DNA of 64,000 nt from Brevipalpus yothersi (GCA_003956705.1 QZCP01000200.1:29554-93553), one strand, 5' to 3'. Positions 47,958 to 63,014 are shown, numbered from the stretch's first letter. Notes: a model not told the origin generated them from the sequence alone. Translations and numbers: made by a program.

Positions 47958-50493
47958 AATTTTTATCATGTTCCATTCATTCGATGATGATGATCGCGTG
48001 AATTGCAATTATCATTATTGCTTTTCATTTTCCCCTCTATCTTAACTGTACAGTTCCGGCCTCGAAAAGCTTCAAAAATTCGAAGCATCAACAAGAATTT
48101 TCTTCTTCTATCTTTCACTGTTATAATGATGATTTGTTCATCAAGCACGACCAATAATTTAAGCTCTAAGCCATGTGAAGCTATCCACGAAGCGGGAGAA
48201 ATTTTAGGCCCCAAGAATCAATGGACACATGATGTGCGTATAAGTTCTCTCCCTCTCTTATTTGCATGGCCCACCCACACAACCTTATACATTATACAAC
48301 CCCCCAAATTTTACACACAGGAATTTTGACTCTGTTCATTTGATCCATGAGATTTTATTTCCATTCTTTCTCATCATCATATTAAGTTCAGTTTTCTTGT
48401 ATGAGAGAATACTTGAATAAGAGTGTGTGTGTGAGTGTTGCATGATACTTTCTCAGATATGGTTGAAAACCGAATTAGCGCGAATAATGAACTAATAAGT
48501 CAAATTATATAATAATATTTTGATGAATGAATGAGCCTGTATTTGATAAGAGTGAGTATTGGAGGAGAGATAAATTTTCATGATGTTTACAGACTTTTAT
48601 GAGAATCCATTGAACCGCTCCCATGACATATGTCCTTGGAGGAATGCTGCATGATGAATTCAAATGAATTTTCAGCCAATCTGTCAAGGCGAACGGAAAT
48701 TCTTATTCTTTATCTCGGAAATAACATGAATCGTCAGGAATGTTTTGGACTACTTTTCGGTCCTCGAAAGGCATTTATAACACTCATGAGAACATGATCA
48801 CCACACTAAATAGTGGGATTAGAAGAGAAAGATATACTAATGTTGGAACTTTATTGGATAATTCGTTTTGTCTACAGTGGCACAGGTTGACATGAGTAGA
48901 AACATGAACATTATAGGAATAAGGAGGCTTATTAAGACAAGGAAATTAAGATAGATCTTTTAACCTGTATGTGTGTGTGGTCAATCAAGCATCGATTAAT
49001 TCATTCATTCAATTATGTTCAAATTCTTTGGTATACACATGCAAGAACGATCGTTACGTTCTGCTTGTATCTGCAAAATCTAACGGTACATATATTCGAC
49101 CTTTTTTGGCTTTCCAGATCTTGTTATTACCCTATTATTAGTGAATCAGTTTCAAAAACAGGATGGAACATTCCACATTTGGATGCCTGATTAACGATTC
49201 GATTTAGACATATTCCATCATCTTCATTTTCTATTCTCTTTTTTTCGTTCCTTTTCTTTCTTTCTTTCTTTTATAATATTTATTATTATCATTTTTTCTT
49301 CGGTTACCATAATAATAATGTTCTGGTTCACACACGATTTTGAACCTCATTTCGCATTTCAGATGATTCTAATGAGTGATGTTGACGCTTTCATTCTTTT
49401 CTCTTTCTTGGATGCTTGATTTCATGGACTAATTTGACAAATGAATTGAATGAAATAGTTAAGATAGTTGATTAGTGAGAGAAAGGTAAGGAGTGAAACT
49501 TTTCACTTTCCGCATGATTCAAATTGAACTGTAAAGATGGACCAAATAAAGGGAGAGATGCTTAATTAGATTTTTCAAATTTTCCAGCCAACAAGTGCAA
49601 AAAATAGTTTCACCATGAAAGATGCTGATGATGATACACTTTCGAGTTATTCTCTCTCTTCATCAATTCGCAAGTCTTCCACCACCATAACCACCATTGA
49701 GGTAGCATATCTTGATAATCTTTCTCACTGTATAAATTCGATATCCATTCATGCTGAGAGCGAATAGAATGGAAAAGATGGAAAGTCATGAGAGCGAACG
49801 AAAAAGGATGCAAGCCAGTGAAAATTATTTGGGTCACTCATATACACTCATATACCACTCAATATTGTGAGCTATACCTATCAAAGTTTTGATCATCTTA
49901 TCAGGGTCCACTGAGATTGGCCAAAAGAGGTGAAGAGAAGATATTGGTTCATGTTCAAATTGTTTTTTGCTTCTTCTTCTTCTTCTAATTCCATTAAAAT
50001 TTTCTCCACGAAATGGAAAAAGATGAAAAAACAAGTAGATGAAATTAGATTAGTGAGAAAAACATAGAGAGGGAGAAGAGGGATTCAAAGGTAAATTGAG
50101 ATGGAAGATAATGAAAAAGATGGAGAAAAGTATATATGAGATTGAAGTGTGTGGATGCTGAGTGAAGAGAAGAGGGAGATATTCGGATGATGATGATGGA
50201 AAAACTGATGTTGAAACCATGTTTTTAATCTGTACTTGCCAATCACAAGGGTTCAAATTCATGGTCAACTTATACACACATACACTTTGTGATCAAGCAG
50301 TATGTCCGAAAAAGAGAGAAAGAGATATACCTGAATACAGATTATCAGAGGTGAATACAAAGTGGTCACTTTACATTTTGGAAGTGGTCATTACTTTTAC
50401 ACTTATGGGCAGTGTATTTAAAAGAAATTTAAGCGGGAGAAAGAAGAAGAAAAAATAAATGATAGACAGTAAGTGGTAATGAAATTACCAGTC

Positions 50494-50497
<4 letters not shown>

Positions 50498-50557
<60 letters not shown>
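50498..50557. repeat. (GA)n microsatellite
   Basis: Perfect GA repeat of about 59 bases. Confidence 0.97.
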
Positions 50558-50560
<3 letters not shown>

Positions 50561-51451
50561 CCAAAGTGCAGGTCAAATCTTTATGCAAATCACCATCATC
50601 AAGGCAGATTAGAGCCCAAGGGTAAGAAAGCATCTACTCAATGGCTCATCTCTTGGCACCAGGAGGAGGTCCAGCATGGAGAGAGAGAGAGGAGAATGAA
50701 AGGAAGAAACAAAGAATTGAACCCTTTTTTCCTGAGGAAAAGTTCAGGGTAGTCAGCTAGTGATCTGGAATAGATATTTTCCCAAAGCTTCACTTGATGG
50801 TGGAGAAAATTTCACACGCCCAGAAAAGTTGGAAGTACAAAAGTTTCTGGATAGACTGGAACATGGATGGATGGAATCAATTGAAGAGGCCTGAATGGAT
50901 GGATAAAAATTCGCATAGAAAAAGAAAAGTTTCCAATTGCAATCTATCTCCCTGGAATCATGGCTCTTGAAAGGTTCCGAAGCTATCATACGTGCACACG
51001 TATACTGGTCACCATATCAATGCAGCATATAAATTGATGACCAGAATTTGATTCGATGGTGTGGAAATTTCCATGAATGGAGTAGATCAGATAGTTGAGT
51101 GAAATAAAAGCTTTTGTTCTTCGCCTCTCGCCAAGTCAGATAATCAAATTACCTTACTTTACATGAGGTCTGAATGTGGGATTGCTTTTCTCAGCGTCTC
51201 TCTCTCTCTCTTCGTGCCTTTCTCTCTTTCATGTACCTTAAACGTTTCAGACAGAATGATAGTTACCTGGTGACGATGGTCAGTGGTCCACCTTTTCTTC
51301 CTCCTCCTCCTCCTCCTCTCCCACTGACCAAGAGCAACTCAGCTGGGAAAAAGAAGAGGTTAGAGAGAATAACCCATTCTAGCTTCAGGCTATATGGTCA
51401 GCCCCTTCACTCACTAGTCGGTCCATTTAGCCATGAAAATAAGTATTCCTT

Positions 51452-51454
<3 letters not shown>

Positions 51455-51499
<45 letters not shown>
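51455..51499. repeat. (CT)n microsatellite
   Basis: Perfect CT repeat of about 45 bases. Confidence 0.97.
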
Positions 51500-51501
<2 letters not shown>

Positions 51502-53646
51502 GAAGAGTTGGTGACTTGGAGAGATATAAGTTCCTAGATGATCTAGAAGCCTATGAGTGCTTAGATATGGAAGTGGAAATAGCTACACTCTGTAAAGGAA
51601 TGGAGATGGTACAATTTACCTCACTCTCTACACTGCTTCATCAAGTGTTCAGTAATTTCTTGGTAATTTCTTGTGATCATCCGAGGAGCATCTGATAGGC
51701 TTTGAGCTTCGAGCTCCTCATATTTTTCTCATTTTAAACCTTGTCGTTTCAGGATCTGGTTCGAAACAACTATTATTATGCATTGGAGATGAGGTAATAC
51801 ACCAGGTTGACTGAACCGAATCTTGTCTGATATTTTAACAATGAAATAAGGAGAGGAGAATTCATCTGCTCATGATATCAATCTGAATTTTGATTGTCTC
51901 TATTTCGAGGTGTATGAGGATCATGAATACAGATCATCATGTGCATGTCCCTGCCTAAAAATGGACTTTATCATCATTTTTTTATCATGGATCATATTCA
52001 TGTGAGGATAGAAGAAAGAGGCCTCGAGTGTTGAACATCTCATCTACTGTTTTGAAAAAATTTAATGATAACGAAACTGGATTACCTTGATGACTTTCGA
52101 TGAAAATAGAAAGATATACATGTAAATATACTCAACAGATTCATGATCTTGTATGAATTCTTCACGAATGTTGAAACCTTCTTTCCACCGAATATCATCG
52201 ACGAAAATATTTCAGGAGAAGAAGAAGCTTCAGTTAACTCATGAGAAAAAATGACCTCACTTATAAAGTAATTAAGATTGGATATTTTTAATTGATCTTG
52301 AAAAAAATCATCCTGCTCACTTTACATGGCAGAACTTTTTGAATTATAAAACTCTTCTACATCAATATGAAGAATCGAAAAGAAAAGTTCCAAACTTCAT
52401 ATCATGGATACAAGTTTATGCGAATAATTTTTGATTGAAACAATTTCGAAACAAGGAGCCTCATATCGTTCCACAATATTCTACATTCAAGTAATCAAGA
52501 ATTCAAATGAGCTGTGAGCCTCATTTGAATTGTCTAGTGGATGAAGGAGAGAAAAATAATGATAATTCCATACTCAGACAGCTCATCCATCTTATCCATG
52601 ATACATCCAAGATCACCTTAATCCACACACTACCTTAATTCATTGTTCATTGATCATCATCAGTAAGGTTGGGTAAGCTTGTTGACATTCATTGAGTGGA
52701 AACAATAGTGTATTCCATGTCTGGATATTCTCATCATCATTATCATCATAGACCTTGTTACTTTAAGGAATGCCGATGAGCCAACAAGTATTCTTTCGAA
52801 TAACATGTAAGAAACGTATTTTCAGCACGCGCACGAGATTATCGTTAAGAAGGGCGAAAATTGTTCTGTCCACAAAGTATCTAGATTAATCATAATCATG
52901 GACTGTATTCTGATATCTGATTCATTGGAGGCTCTTATTCAAATCATCTTCTTCTGATTGTTGCTTTCTTTCTCTATTCTGTTGAGGAATGTTCCTCATC
53001 ACCACCAACAACAACAACTCTTGAAATCATTGAAATGTAATCACAATTCTAACTCTCATTTTTCAGCTTAACACATGATAACAACAGCCTCTTCTTCTTC
53101 TTCTTCACCATCAGACTGACAGGCCTTGATAATGTTGGGGGTGTAACTGTGGAAGTAATGTTGGTGATATTAACTATATAATCAAGTGACGACTACTACT
53201 ACCACTACTACTACATGATGTTGATTTTGAGCCGTTATGTGACCTTAGTATGTGAGGATGGACTGCTTTTTATTTCTTATTCTTATTCTTCTCTCCTTCT
53301 TATTCTGTTGTTGACAAAGTGAAGGATAAAGATTCATGGTATACTTTGAATTTTATATACTCACTTACGAATATATATATATCTGCCTACACGCATCCAC
53401 ACATACATACATGTACCTACGTATCAGGCAAACGATTGCGTTTTTCCCGCCATTCATTTTCGATTAATTCAGTGTGAATGAAAAAATTCAACTAATTTGG
53501 TTCTTCAAAATGAAACAAGCATAATAAGCATGTATATATAACAGTGTGAAAGAGAAAGTGTATGAATGTGTGTATGTGTGTTCTGATGTGCTGATGTGCT
53601 CATTGAAATTAGAACTATCTTCTTCACCAAGAGGAAGATAATTATT

Positions 53647-53647
<1 letters not shown>

Positions 53648-53678
<31 letters not shown>
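53648..53678. repeat. (CT)n microsatellite
   Basis: CT repeat of about 30 bases. Confidence 0.95.
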
Positions 53679-53680
<2 letters not shown>

Positions 53681-53923
53681 TCATCAGATAACTTTCACCT
53701 ATTGTTTATCTATTTTCTTGTTTGTTTGTCCATTCGTTTGCATGTCCAACACTTGAGAAATGAGATGACCATTGAAAAGAGAGAAAGATATAATGTCACT
53801 AATCATATTCACTGTTTCTCTTTCTCTCTATCTCTTTCTTTATCATGTCCTCAATGATCACCTTCAAGCGCCTTTCTCCACCCAAACATTTCATCCAAAT
53901 GAATGGAATCAAAATTAATTGGA

Positions 53924-53925
<2 letters not shown>

Positions 53926-53974
<49 letters not shown>
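53926..53974. repeat. (CT)n microsatellite
   Basis: CT repeat of about 45 bases. Confidence 0.96.
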
Positions 53975-54614
53975 AATTGATGACCATTACCGATACGATC
54001 TTTCAATCTTCAAGATTTATCTTAATTGTTTGAAGAAAATTTTCTGGAAATGAATAAGAGAAAAAAGTGTGGCTTCTCATCATGTGTATGTATTGAGTGT
54101 GAAACTACCGTAGATGAAGAATAAGTATGTAGCAGATTGAATCAGTCAAGAGACAGTGAAAAAAACATAGATCAACAAGTGATGACAATAATAATTGGTT
54201 TAACATACTGGTTTATGATTAACAAAGAGGATAAATTGTCTATCAAAACTAAATGCAAGAATAAACGAAGTGACTTCCGTTTACAGTACAGCATCACTTG
54301 TGAAACATATCAGATCGCTTTTTTTTGTCGTAACAGCATTTGATCATCATTTATCTGATTATTATCAATTCAACTTGATCCCATCAATCGTTTAGCACTT
54401 TGGAAGTACAACTTAATGTAACTTAATCAAATACCCACTCGACAAAACAGAGGTGAATAGAGGTTAAAATGTGAAAAAGAAAGAAAAAGTTATATTTTTG
54501 AAAGATAAAAAAATGATGATAAAACAGGAAACAGGAAACAAGATTACATGACTCGAATAGAATTTTGTCGGAAAAAGTTTAAAATATAGATGAAGATGGG
54601 TGAAATGATCATAT

Positions 54615-54944
54615 TCACTGATCATTTATGGGTAACCCATAAAATAAATTACTCCTCTTCCAATGATATACCATGCAAGTGATCTGATCTTCTTGATCTT
54701 TGGCCTTTGGGCGTTTGACTGTTAATAGGGACTTTCTTTTTTCTTCTTCTTTCGATTGGAATCCAACAGACTGCTTAAATTGGTGATTCAATTGGCTTTC
54801 AACAGTATTTATTGGCGTAAGAGTTGCTTTTGGCGACTGATAAAAAGGGTTTATCAGTTGAAGTGAAATAGTGAGAGGGCAAAAGTGGATAGTTCTTCCG
54901 GAAGATAGAGGATAAAAATTTGAATTTGATTCTAGAGAATTCAT
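54615..54944 (-). CDS. Hypothetical ORF, 109 residues
   Basis: An ATG-initiated minus-strand frame of 109 residues. The open frame continues upstream to 55073, but only with non-ATG starts. It is free of microsatellite sequence and has a lysine/glutamate-rich segment near its C-terminus. No signal peptide, membrane helix or known motif is visible. It could be a terminal exon of a larger gene or a chance frame. Confidence 0.18.
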   Translation of the reverse strand: MNSLESNSNFYPLSSGRTIHFCPLTISLQLINPFYQSPKATLTPINTVESQLNHQFKQSVGFQSKEEEKRKSLLTVKRPKAKDQEDQITCMVYHWKRSNLFYGLPINDQ

Positions 54945-56543
54945 GGTGATAGTTCTAGAATCGAGGTGAAACACTTTCAGCCAAGTCTTCGGGAAGTGTC
55001 TGATATTTTCAAGGCAAAGTTCAGTGCGAAAAAAAGATATTCCAATCTTATGGTGATCGAAAAGTTCAACCAATCAGTCAATCAATTGAAATGACATTTT
55101 TATTCAATTCCAATAAAAGATTCCTAAGAATATCCCCACTTTTCAGGGGAGAGAGAGAGAGAAAATTTGTCAATCTGAACTTCACGATGATGCTTCGAGA
55201 CTTATAGATAGATGATAAAAAGTACCGTTATAGATGATCGAATGGAAAAGAGTTGAAGAAGAAGAAGAAAGTTACGAGTCTTATTCGAGTGTCACTTCTG
55301 AGTTTTATGTTTTTACTTTGATCTTCTTCCATTTTAAAGTCAAAAATAATGATGAAAGTGATCATGAAATGAGTCCAATCCAGCTCTCATCATAATCCAC
55401 TTTGAGAATCAATCATCAGAACGAGATTGAAGACGAAAAAGAAAAGAAAAGCAGATGGATGAGGAAAATGCTCATCACACAACGTCATGATGATAATGTT
55501 GATGATTCCATTAAAGGATGCTGATGATGATAAGTGTTCAGCTGATGAGAATTGTGAGATAGATAGAAAATTTCATTGTGGTCCATAAAGATGAAAAGAA
55601 TGAGAAATAAAAATTGGATCAAAAAATAGGTATACAAGTGACCATTTGATGATCTTATTTTGATCACAAATTTTATTTGTTTTCCTTTACTACAGAAAAA
55701 GAATACATCAACTGATAGCATGAGAGTATCTAAAAAGAGCAATTAAACGATGAATTCATGACTATATCTCATATTGTTTGATTTGATCATTTGTGAAATG
55801 TTTTAATATAGCAATGAGTAAAAAGTAAAAACTTTTCTTCCAATATAAGGAAAGCTCTTCAATTCAATGAAGTAGGTGAGGTTTTTGGTATCAATTCATT
55901 TTTTATTCTGTTCACCAATCAAGATTTCGATTTGATGATGAACATTTTTAGCATTCTGTATCATGAATTTTTTGAATGTTTGTGTTTGTATGCATATTAA
56001 TCTGATTGTATTGATGAAGATTTAGACAAATGATTGGTTGATATGCTTATATTACCATAAATGAAGATGTTCTTCTTTTAATTTTCTTTTTGATCATGAT
56101 ATTCAGGTATAAAGGTAAGATGATGAAGATCATGCAATATAACTTTTGATATCATAGTGTAATCGATATGTTAATCAGATAAATTGATCAGATATGGATG
56201 CATCATCATGTATGCAAAATTTTTCTTAAATATAATCAGATCAGGAACTAGATGATGATGAAGATAATGCTAATGATTTTGAAAATGAATTGCTGATGAG
56301 ATGTTACATTAGATGGAGAAAAATTTGGTGAGATTGAGTATCAACATTTTTCTTATCATCTATTCAGCATCTCTCAGCCAGCATCCTCAACGCGTGTGTG
56401 TGTGTGTGTGAATGTACCAGCTTTCACAAGTAGAGGAAAAGTTGATAATGTTTTTGAAAAATTATTTAACCACCATCGAGATCAGATCCCATCTCATCAT
56501 CAGTAGAAACATCAGCATCCAAACTAGAACTAGAACATGATCC

Positions 56544-56547
<4 letters not shown>

Positions 56548-56609
<62 letters not shown>
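56548..56609. repeat. (GA)n microsatellite
   Basis: Perfect GA repeat of about 62 bases. Confidence 0.97.
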
Positions 56610-56613
<4 letters not shown>

Positions 56614-59214
56614 TTAATAGAAAGGCTTAGGAGGTCCATTTCATCATCATCAAGTGTATTTTGGTGTTGAACATTGAATGCTGTGTTACTTGTGCTGTAA
56701 TGATGCCTAAATGATAAAACAAATGGACCTCCCAGAACATTAATTTTATCCAGAATACACACAAACACACATACAAAATGAGTATGTGTGTATTTTTCTT
56801 ATTCCTTCTCTTGCAATCTAGCTCTCTCTCTTTCTCTCTCTCTCCTTCTTTTTCTCTTTCTCTTTACTATTCCAGCAAACCCTAACCGTTACGATGATGG
56901 ACATAAATTGTCTAAAACATACATACACACGTACATGAACAACTATACAGTATATATACATGTAAATGTATGTGATACAGCCCCTTCAACTAACGGTACA
57001 TTTACATGTATATTTATTTGTGTTTTCGGAGAGAGCGAATATATATTTAGCTAAATAGTTGGGGCATATACATCGGAATGTGACCAAGTGGTCCAGTGAA
57101 TGGTAAAGGTGGGTCAATGGGATGGCATGTAGCGGACATTCTTAACATTTAAACATGTGTGTGTATGCATTTAAGTACTGAGCTGATGTGTGTGTATGTG
57201 TGTTTAAAAATTGAATTATGATCAATTGAATGGGCAAAAGTGAATGTGACAGATCTTTTTGGATCATTCAAAGAATGGCCCAAGAGGAGGATGCAAGGTT
57301 ACAGGAGGAGGAGGAAAGAGAGATGAAGTGAAGATGATTCTGAATGATGAAGATGAAAGAGAGAGAGAAAGTATGATGTGTCAATCATTTATCGACATCA
57401 TCACCACTTCATTCATCTTTCTAGCCGCACACAACACACATATACATGTATACGCACAATTGAAAGCGACTTTCTAAAAATCTTAACAATGGCTGATGGC
57501 CAAAGTAAACTGGTCTATTCGCTTGGTGTTTGATTTGGTGTGATTTGATGAAATTACATCAAATTTAGGACGGTTTGAAGTTTGACAACAAGATCACCGG
57601 AAATTCGGCTAGATTTGAGAGGAAGAAAAAAATTGATTGATGAAATATATATAAAATATACTTATTTCTATTTTCGATTCGAAAATTTCACTTCTCTCTC
57701 TCTCTTTTTTTCTTTCTTTTTGACTGTCCAAAGTGAATGTCTCTTTTTTTATCATTAGTCAGAAAAATTTTTTCATTCCATGAGACAGATAGAAAGCGAT
57801 AAATAATTTCAAGCCATACGCACATAAATCAGTGTGTGAACATTGTATAATACAGATACAATAGATGAGTATTTCACTTTTGATACAAAGAATGTAAGAT
57901 AAATGAAAGAATGTGAAAGATAATAATAATTTTTATCAAGATAAAATAGAGAGAGAGAGAGACTGAAAGATAAAGAAGTTATGAAGAAAATTATTCATTA
58001 CGAAATCAAACAAAAGCATGAACGAATAGAGATAATAATTTTCGTTTCATTTCTCTTTCTTAGTTTCGTTTTTTTCTCTTTCTTTTCAGTGTATATCTTG
58101 TCCCTTGAATTTGTCGTTACTTTCTCTATAATCTTTATTATTTCAAATTCTATCTCATTTCAACATGACATTCTTGAGTAAACACGATGTTTGGTGTTGA
58201 AAAATTTTTCCATTCATACACCTCTTCTCCTCATTTCATTTGATATCCAATTTACCGATATATACACCTACAATTATTATATAATTTTTATATGACCCAG
58301 TCAAGAGCGAGAGAGAGATACATCCGGTAGCAGATACTGTTGACCAGAACCATTGTGGTCACTAAATGATACCGTTTAGTTTCGAATTATTTGATTCCAA
58401 AAAGTCAATAATAACTGTAATAATGAGATAGTGTGATAGTAGTAGTATAGTTAGTGTAGTTGTGGTAGTTGCTGGTGAAAATCATTGAGCATTTATATCT
58501 TGTGAAGCTTGAAGCGATAATAAAATTATCCAGACTACTACTTGTACTACCACATAAAAAGAATGAGTAAGTAAGTTAAGTGAATGTACATGTATGTTCT
58601 AGCCTAACCATTGACAAGTGAGTTAAGAAAAGTCAATCAAGAAGTCAAAGATTAACGTCAACAACATTTCTCTTGAATGGCCATTCATAAGTTCGTTCGC
58701 CTTGTATAGGAAGTAAGGCCTGAGGGGGTGACACAATGAAAGAAAGAGAGAGAGAAAGAAAAATGAGCTCAATATCAAGGTTGTAATGAATAACGGTAAA
58801 ATGGAGAGAGAACGAACCAAGTTAACATTGCACATATGGTGGACCTTAAAGCTCAATGGGTGGCGAAATGATTGGATAGATGGTCTCTCTTTCTCTTCTC
58901 CTTTGAAGGGATCAGTGGAGCTTGAGTGATGATACAAGGAGGAAGAGGAGGAAGAAGATGGAGATTGGAGGAGGGAGAGAGAGAGGAAGAAAATAGACAC
59001 ATACTTTTGCTAAGGTATAAATTTTGGGGTGAGAAACTTTTGTCATACTCATTGAGGCATATTGAGAATTGAAAATTGGTCGAAAAAAGTCAAATTATCG
59101 TATAGACGGATGAATTACAGACTCATTTTCCTTGGGATCTTTCTCTCTTCTTTCCGTTATTCATCTCACTGGAAAGAGAAAAGTTTGACTAGAAAAATCA
59201 AGGAGAAGGAAGAG

Positions 59215-59220
<6 letters not shown>

Positions 59221-59247
<27 letters not shown>
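59221..59247. repeat. (GA)n microsatellite
   Basis: Short GA repeat in a polypurine stretch. Confidence 0.95.
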
Positions 59248-59251
<4 letters not shown>

Positions 59252-60222
59252 TACAATTGTTAAGCTTGAAAGCATTTTGACTGGGATGACTTTCTGTATT
59301 CTTCCTATTTTTTGATCGTCAAATTTTCAACTCATTCATGCTCAATTATTCTTGTGTGGATGCTTCTGTGAATGCTCATCACTTGAGCTTCTCTCTCTCC
59401 CTCTTTCTCTTATTTATTTCAGGGTGAAGAGAGAGAGAAAAAAAGATGAAAAAAGATAAGATTGAAGATAGATATATGTTTCTCACTTCCTTGTGTGTCT
59501 CTCTCATCACTGAACTTTTGAAACCTCATCCAGAATAGACCTGATGAACGAATTTTGCTCTACCTGGCAAATGATAGATGATAAAAACTGGGTAGACAAG
59601 ATAAGCACACATAAATCATCAAGATGAAAATTTGAAGAATATATCGTTTAAAATGCATGAATATGACCAAGAATGCGTGAAGAAAAATAAGAGAGAGAAG
59701 AGGAGAAGAAGAGAAGAAGAGAACAGAAAGTATTAAAAAGACTGTGAGTATAATCTATTTGCTATAATTCATATTGATTAAAATACATGTATATCAATTA
59801 ATTATTGTACACCAGAATAATGTTAAAGCTGCCATTATTGTATCAATTCACTCTCGATCCTCACACTTCATCCATTTTGAAACTTTTTCTTCTTTTCCAA
59901 TTCGATGGATACTTTCCGAAAGAGGAAAAGATAATCACCAACTTCTTCTACCGAAATTCTCTTCTTTCCTCTCCATCTTATTTTTGAATATTCTTTTATC
60001 TTTTTTTCAGATTGTATGCTGTATTTGTGTGTGTGTGTGTTGAAATGTTGGAACAAGTTCAGGTAAGCAAAAAGTTACTCTATCAATGCGAATACACTGC
60101 GAGCTCATCTTAACGGATTCAGAATCGGATGAGGCAACACGGATAAGGGATGAATAGAATGATGATGAAATAAAGAAGAGAAAAAAATTGAAGAAAGGAA
60201 TTGGAAGAGCTGAAAAGAGTAA

Positions 60223-60223
<1 letters not shown>

Positions 60224-60273
<50 letters not shown>
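60224..60273. repeat. (CT)n microsatellite
   Basis: Perfect CT repeat of about 49 bases. Confidence 0.97.
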
Positions 60274-60276
<3 letters not shown>

Positions 60277-61035
60277 AGGAAGCTGGAGAAAGCTGATAAA
60301 TCTTCACCGATCCAAGTAAAACGGCTTACCAAATAATTGAAATATTGATAAATATCAATATATTTATAAATGATGAAGCTCTGTAAATCTTTTTCTTTTG
60401 CTGGAGTGATAGGCAGTCACAGCGATCGGAGAGTGATTGAAGTGATGTCTGAACACTTTCGACTGTGGAAAGAGAGAGAGAGAGAGAGATGATGAAAAAA
60501 AGTGAAAAAGAAGATGATGAAGATGAAGAGGAATTGAAGTGAAGTGAAGAGAGTAGGGAAGAGAAGTAAGAGCGAGAAAAAAACAAACTTAAATACAGGA
60601 ATTCAGTAGAATGGATTGCCAGTATGAGCTCTCCTTCTATCATGATGATCAGAATCAATCAAAATGAAATGATGATGATTCAAATGAGAAATTGAATCGA
60701 TATTTTGTAGCTGCTTCACTTGAAAAGCTGTGAAAATTTTGGCCAATTTATTTTCATATCGATAAATTATTTGCTCCACGGATGAGAAAAAAAGAAGGAA
60801 GTTTTCATCATATATTCTCTCCCAATTCAATATTCATTTATTTCACAATATATCAGTGGTTATAATACTATTTGCCACTTCATTAATTTTGTATCTCTCT
60901 TACTCTTTTCATCTTGCTTTTCGTTTTTCTTTATCATTTCATCATCTCATCTAGCAACTGTATTTCACTTTCCAATGTAACTATTCCGGAACTTGAATTC
61001 CTCTTCCATCATCATGCAAGTTTTCGATATTTTTC

Positions 61036-61039
<4 letters not shown>

Positions 61040-61097
<58 letters not shown>
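61040..61097. repeat. (CT)n microsatellite
   Basis: Perfect CT repeat of about 56 bases. Confidence 0.97.
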
Positions 61098-61099
<2 letters not shown>

Positions 61100-62799
61100 G
61101 TCTCTATCTGATGTTCATCCAATCAAGAATTTTTCATACCTCCATGTACACAGTACAAGCAGGTTGACATTGAATTCTTGATCCATCTGCTAAATGTATC
61201 AGTGATAAATCAATCAAAGAGTATCATGAAAAAAAAGAATTAGAATGAAAATGATGTTCTTCTTCTGACGAAAGAGAGCTGTTAGGAAAAGTTCGCATGA
61301 AAGTTCATTCCCGAATAAGAGATACCCATTCAGGATGATCTTTGATTGAAATCAATTTCGATGAACTTATGGAATGTTGTCGATTGATCACCTTGAATTC
61401 ACTTCTTTTTCAATCTTCTCATTGCGTTCATTTTTTCTTCTTCATCATCTCTTCACTTCTTTTTCTTCTTTTTTTCTTTTCATCACTAATACAATTACGC
61501 TACTTAATCTTGATTTCATTAACAATCAAGCCAAATAGTTTCATCACCACTTCGTGTGATTATATCACACTTTATCATATATATTGAAAAATGTTCCACC
61601 TTAGAACGATGAACTAACTTTACAAGCTCACTCTACCTTGTCGGCATCTCAAAACTTAGAATATAATAATGATAACCGATTTAAATGCTATTATCTAATA
61701 TCGGCGAAAGTTCCAAGCCGATTGGAATCTGGAGGGGGTCACATTTATCGGTACGGTTAACCGTTTATCTGGTGAAAATATTTTCAGAAGCTTCACGATT
61801 CAAATCATCAGCTACTTGATTCACTGGTGATATGATGACCAGCATGATGATAATCGAAGTTTCCGAAAAGAAGAAGAAGAAGAAGAAAAATTTCCATCTC
61901 AGCTGATGATCAATGATTGAATAATTTATCATTCACACATATCGACACACACTCAATTGTATCCATTATTCTCTGAATTCCTAAATAGATGGAACTTTTC
62001 ATGCAAATTTATTATCAAATTGTATGTATCTCCAAGTGTATGTCGATTATATATTCTATTTTGAAATAAGTTTCATCGACAAAATGATTCAATAATACAT
62101 AACACACAGTTGGATATATACACTTTGCCATTGATGATCGAATAAAAGTGGCCTTTTTTTCACACATCATCCTCTCACATTGGATCAATGAAGTGAATCG
62201 ATTCAATTAAACGATCTATTTTACCTCTTTTTTTGCCTCCCTTTTCGATCACCATCTTCTTCTTCTTCCTCCTTCATCATTACTATTATTATTATCATTA
62301 TCATTATTCTCTCTCTCTTTCTCTTCTTCCGATTTCTTTTGATATCAAAAAGTTCGATTCTCTCTCTCTCTCTTTACTGTATTCTGTATTCAATCACTTT
62401 TGGGCCATTTCCGATTGTGATGTTCACAGCCGTGTCCTCCTGAGCTCAGATAATTTTTTGCCTCTTCCAAAATGCAGAAGCTTAAAGTGGGCATGATAAG
62501 CCGATGTTGAAGTGCCAAAAATACGGAATATTTAAGAGAGAAGAGAAGATGGTGAATAAGTGATGAACCTTGTTACATGTAAATCAGTTTGTTCATGGCT
62601 TGTTGGAATGAATTTTTTTTTCGCTTCTCTTCTCTCACCAACACATAGACAGACCTCATCCTTATTCACCTTTGATCTTCAGAATTGTGAACATGTATTT
62701 GATAAAATGATAGATGATAAATGATGGGGAAGATGAAAAGAGACAGATTCTTGATTCAAATTAAACTTGATTCAATTTGAATAACGTTACGCTCCTGAA

Positions 62800-62822
62800 A
62801 GAGAGAGAGAGAGAGAGAGAGA
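62800..62822. repeat. (GA)n microsatellite
   Basis: Short GA repeat. Confidence 0.93.
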
Positions 62823-63014
62823 AGTGATTAGGAAAAGTATGTAGATAGAAGAGTGTGTGTGTGTATGTGTGGTTATAATCTTGCCAAAAAATCTTGATGC
62901 ATTCATACAAGTAGCAGTTAGCAGTGGCAATAGAGGTAGCCAAATTTAAGCCATCAACAAACTAGCTATCAACTTAAATCATCGTCCATATATGATGTGA
63001 GCAATGATGCTGTT

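Larger units (their letters stand above)
47958..54614. other. Intergenic region, no gene recognised
   Basis: Contains GA/CT tracts and short frames. One plus-strand frame at 48003-48329 (108 residues, with a hydrophobic middle) and one proline-run frame at 51174-51503 were inspected and not accepted as genes. Confidence 0.4.

Noticed and set aside
48003..48329. 108-residue plus-strand frame with a hydrophobic middle
   Set aside because: Not recognised, no splice partner, and overlapping antisense frames are equally open; AT-rich hydrophobic codons make such pieces common.
51174..51503. Frame with PPPPPPLP resembling a formin proline run
   Set aside because: The prolines come from a short CTC/CCT repeat and the frame ends in a (CT)n tract; no formin or other domain is present.
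54945..55073. Upstream extension of the 54615 frame
   Set aside because: The extended start would be TTG, not ATG, so only the 109-residue ATG form was listed.
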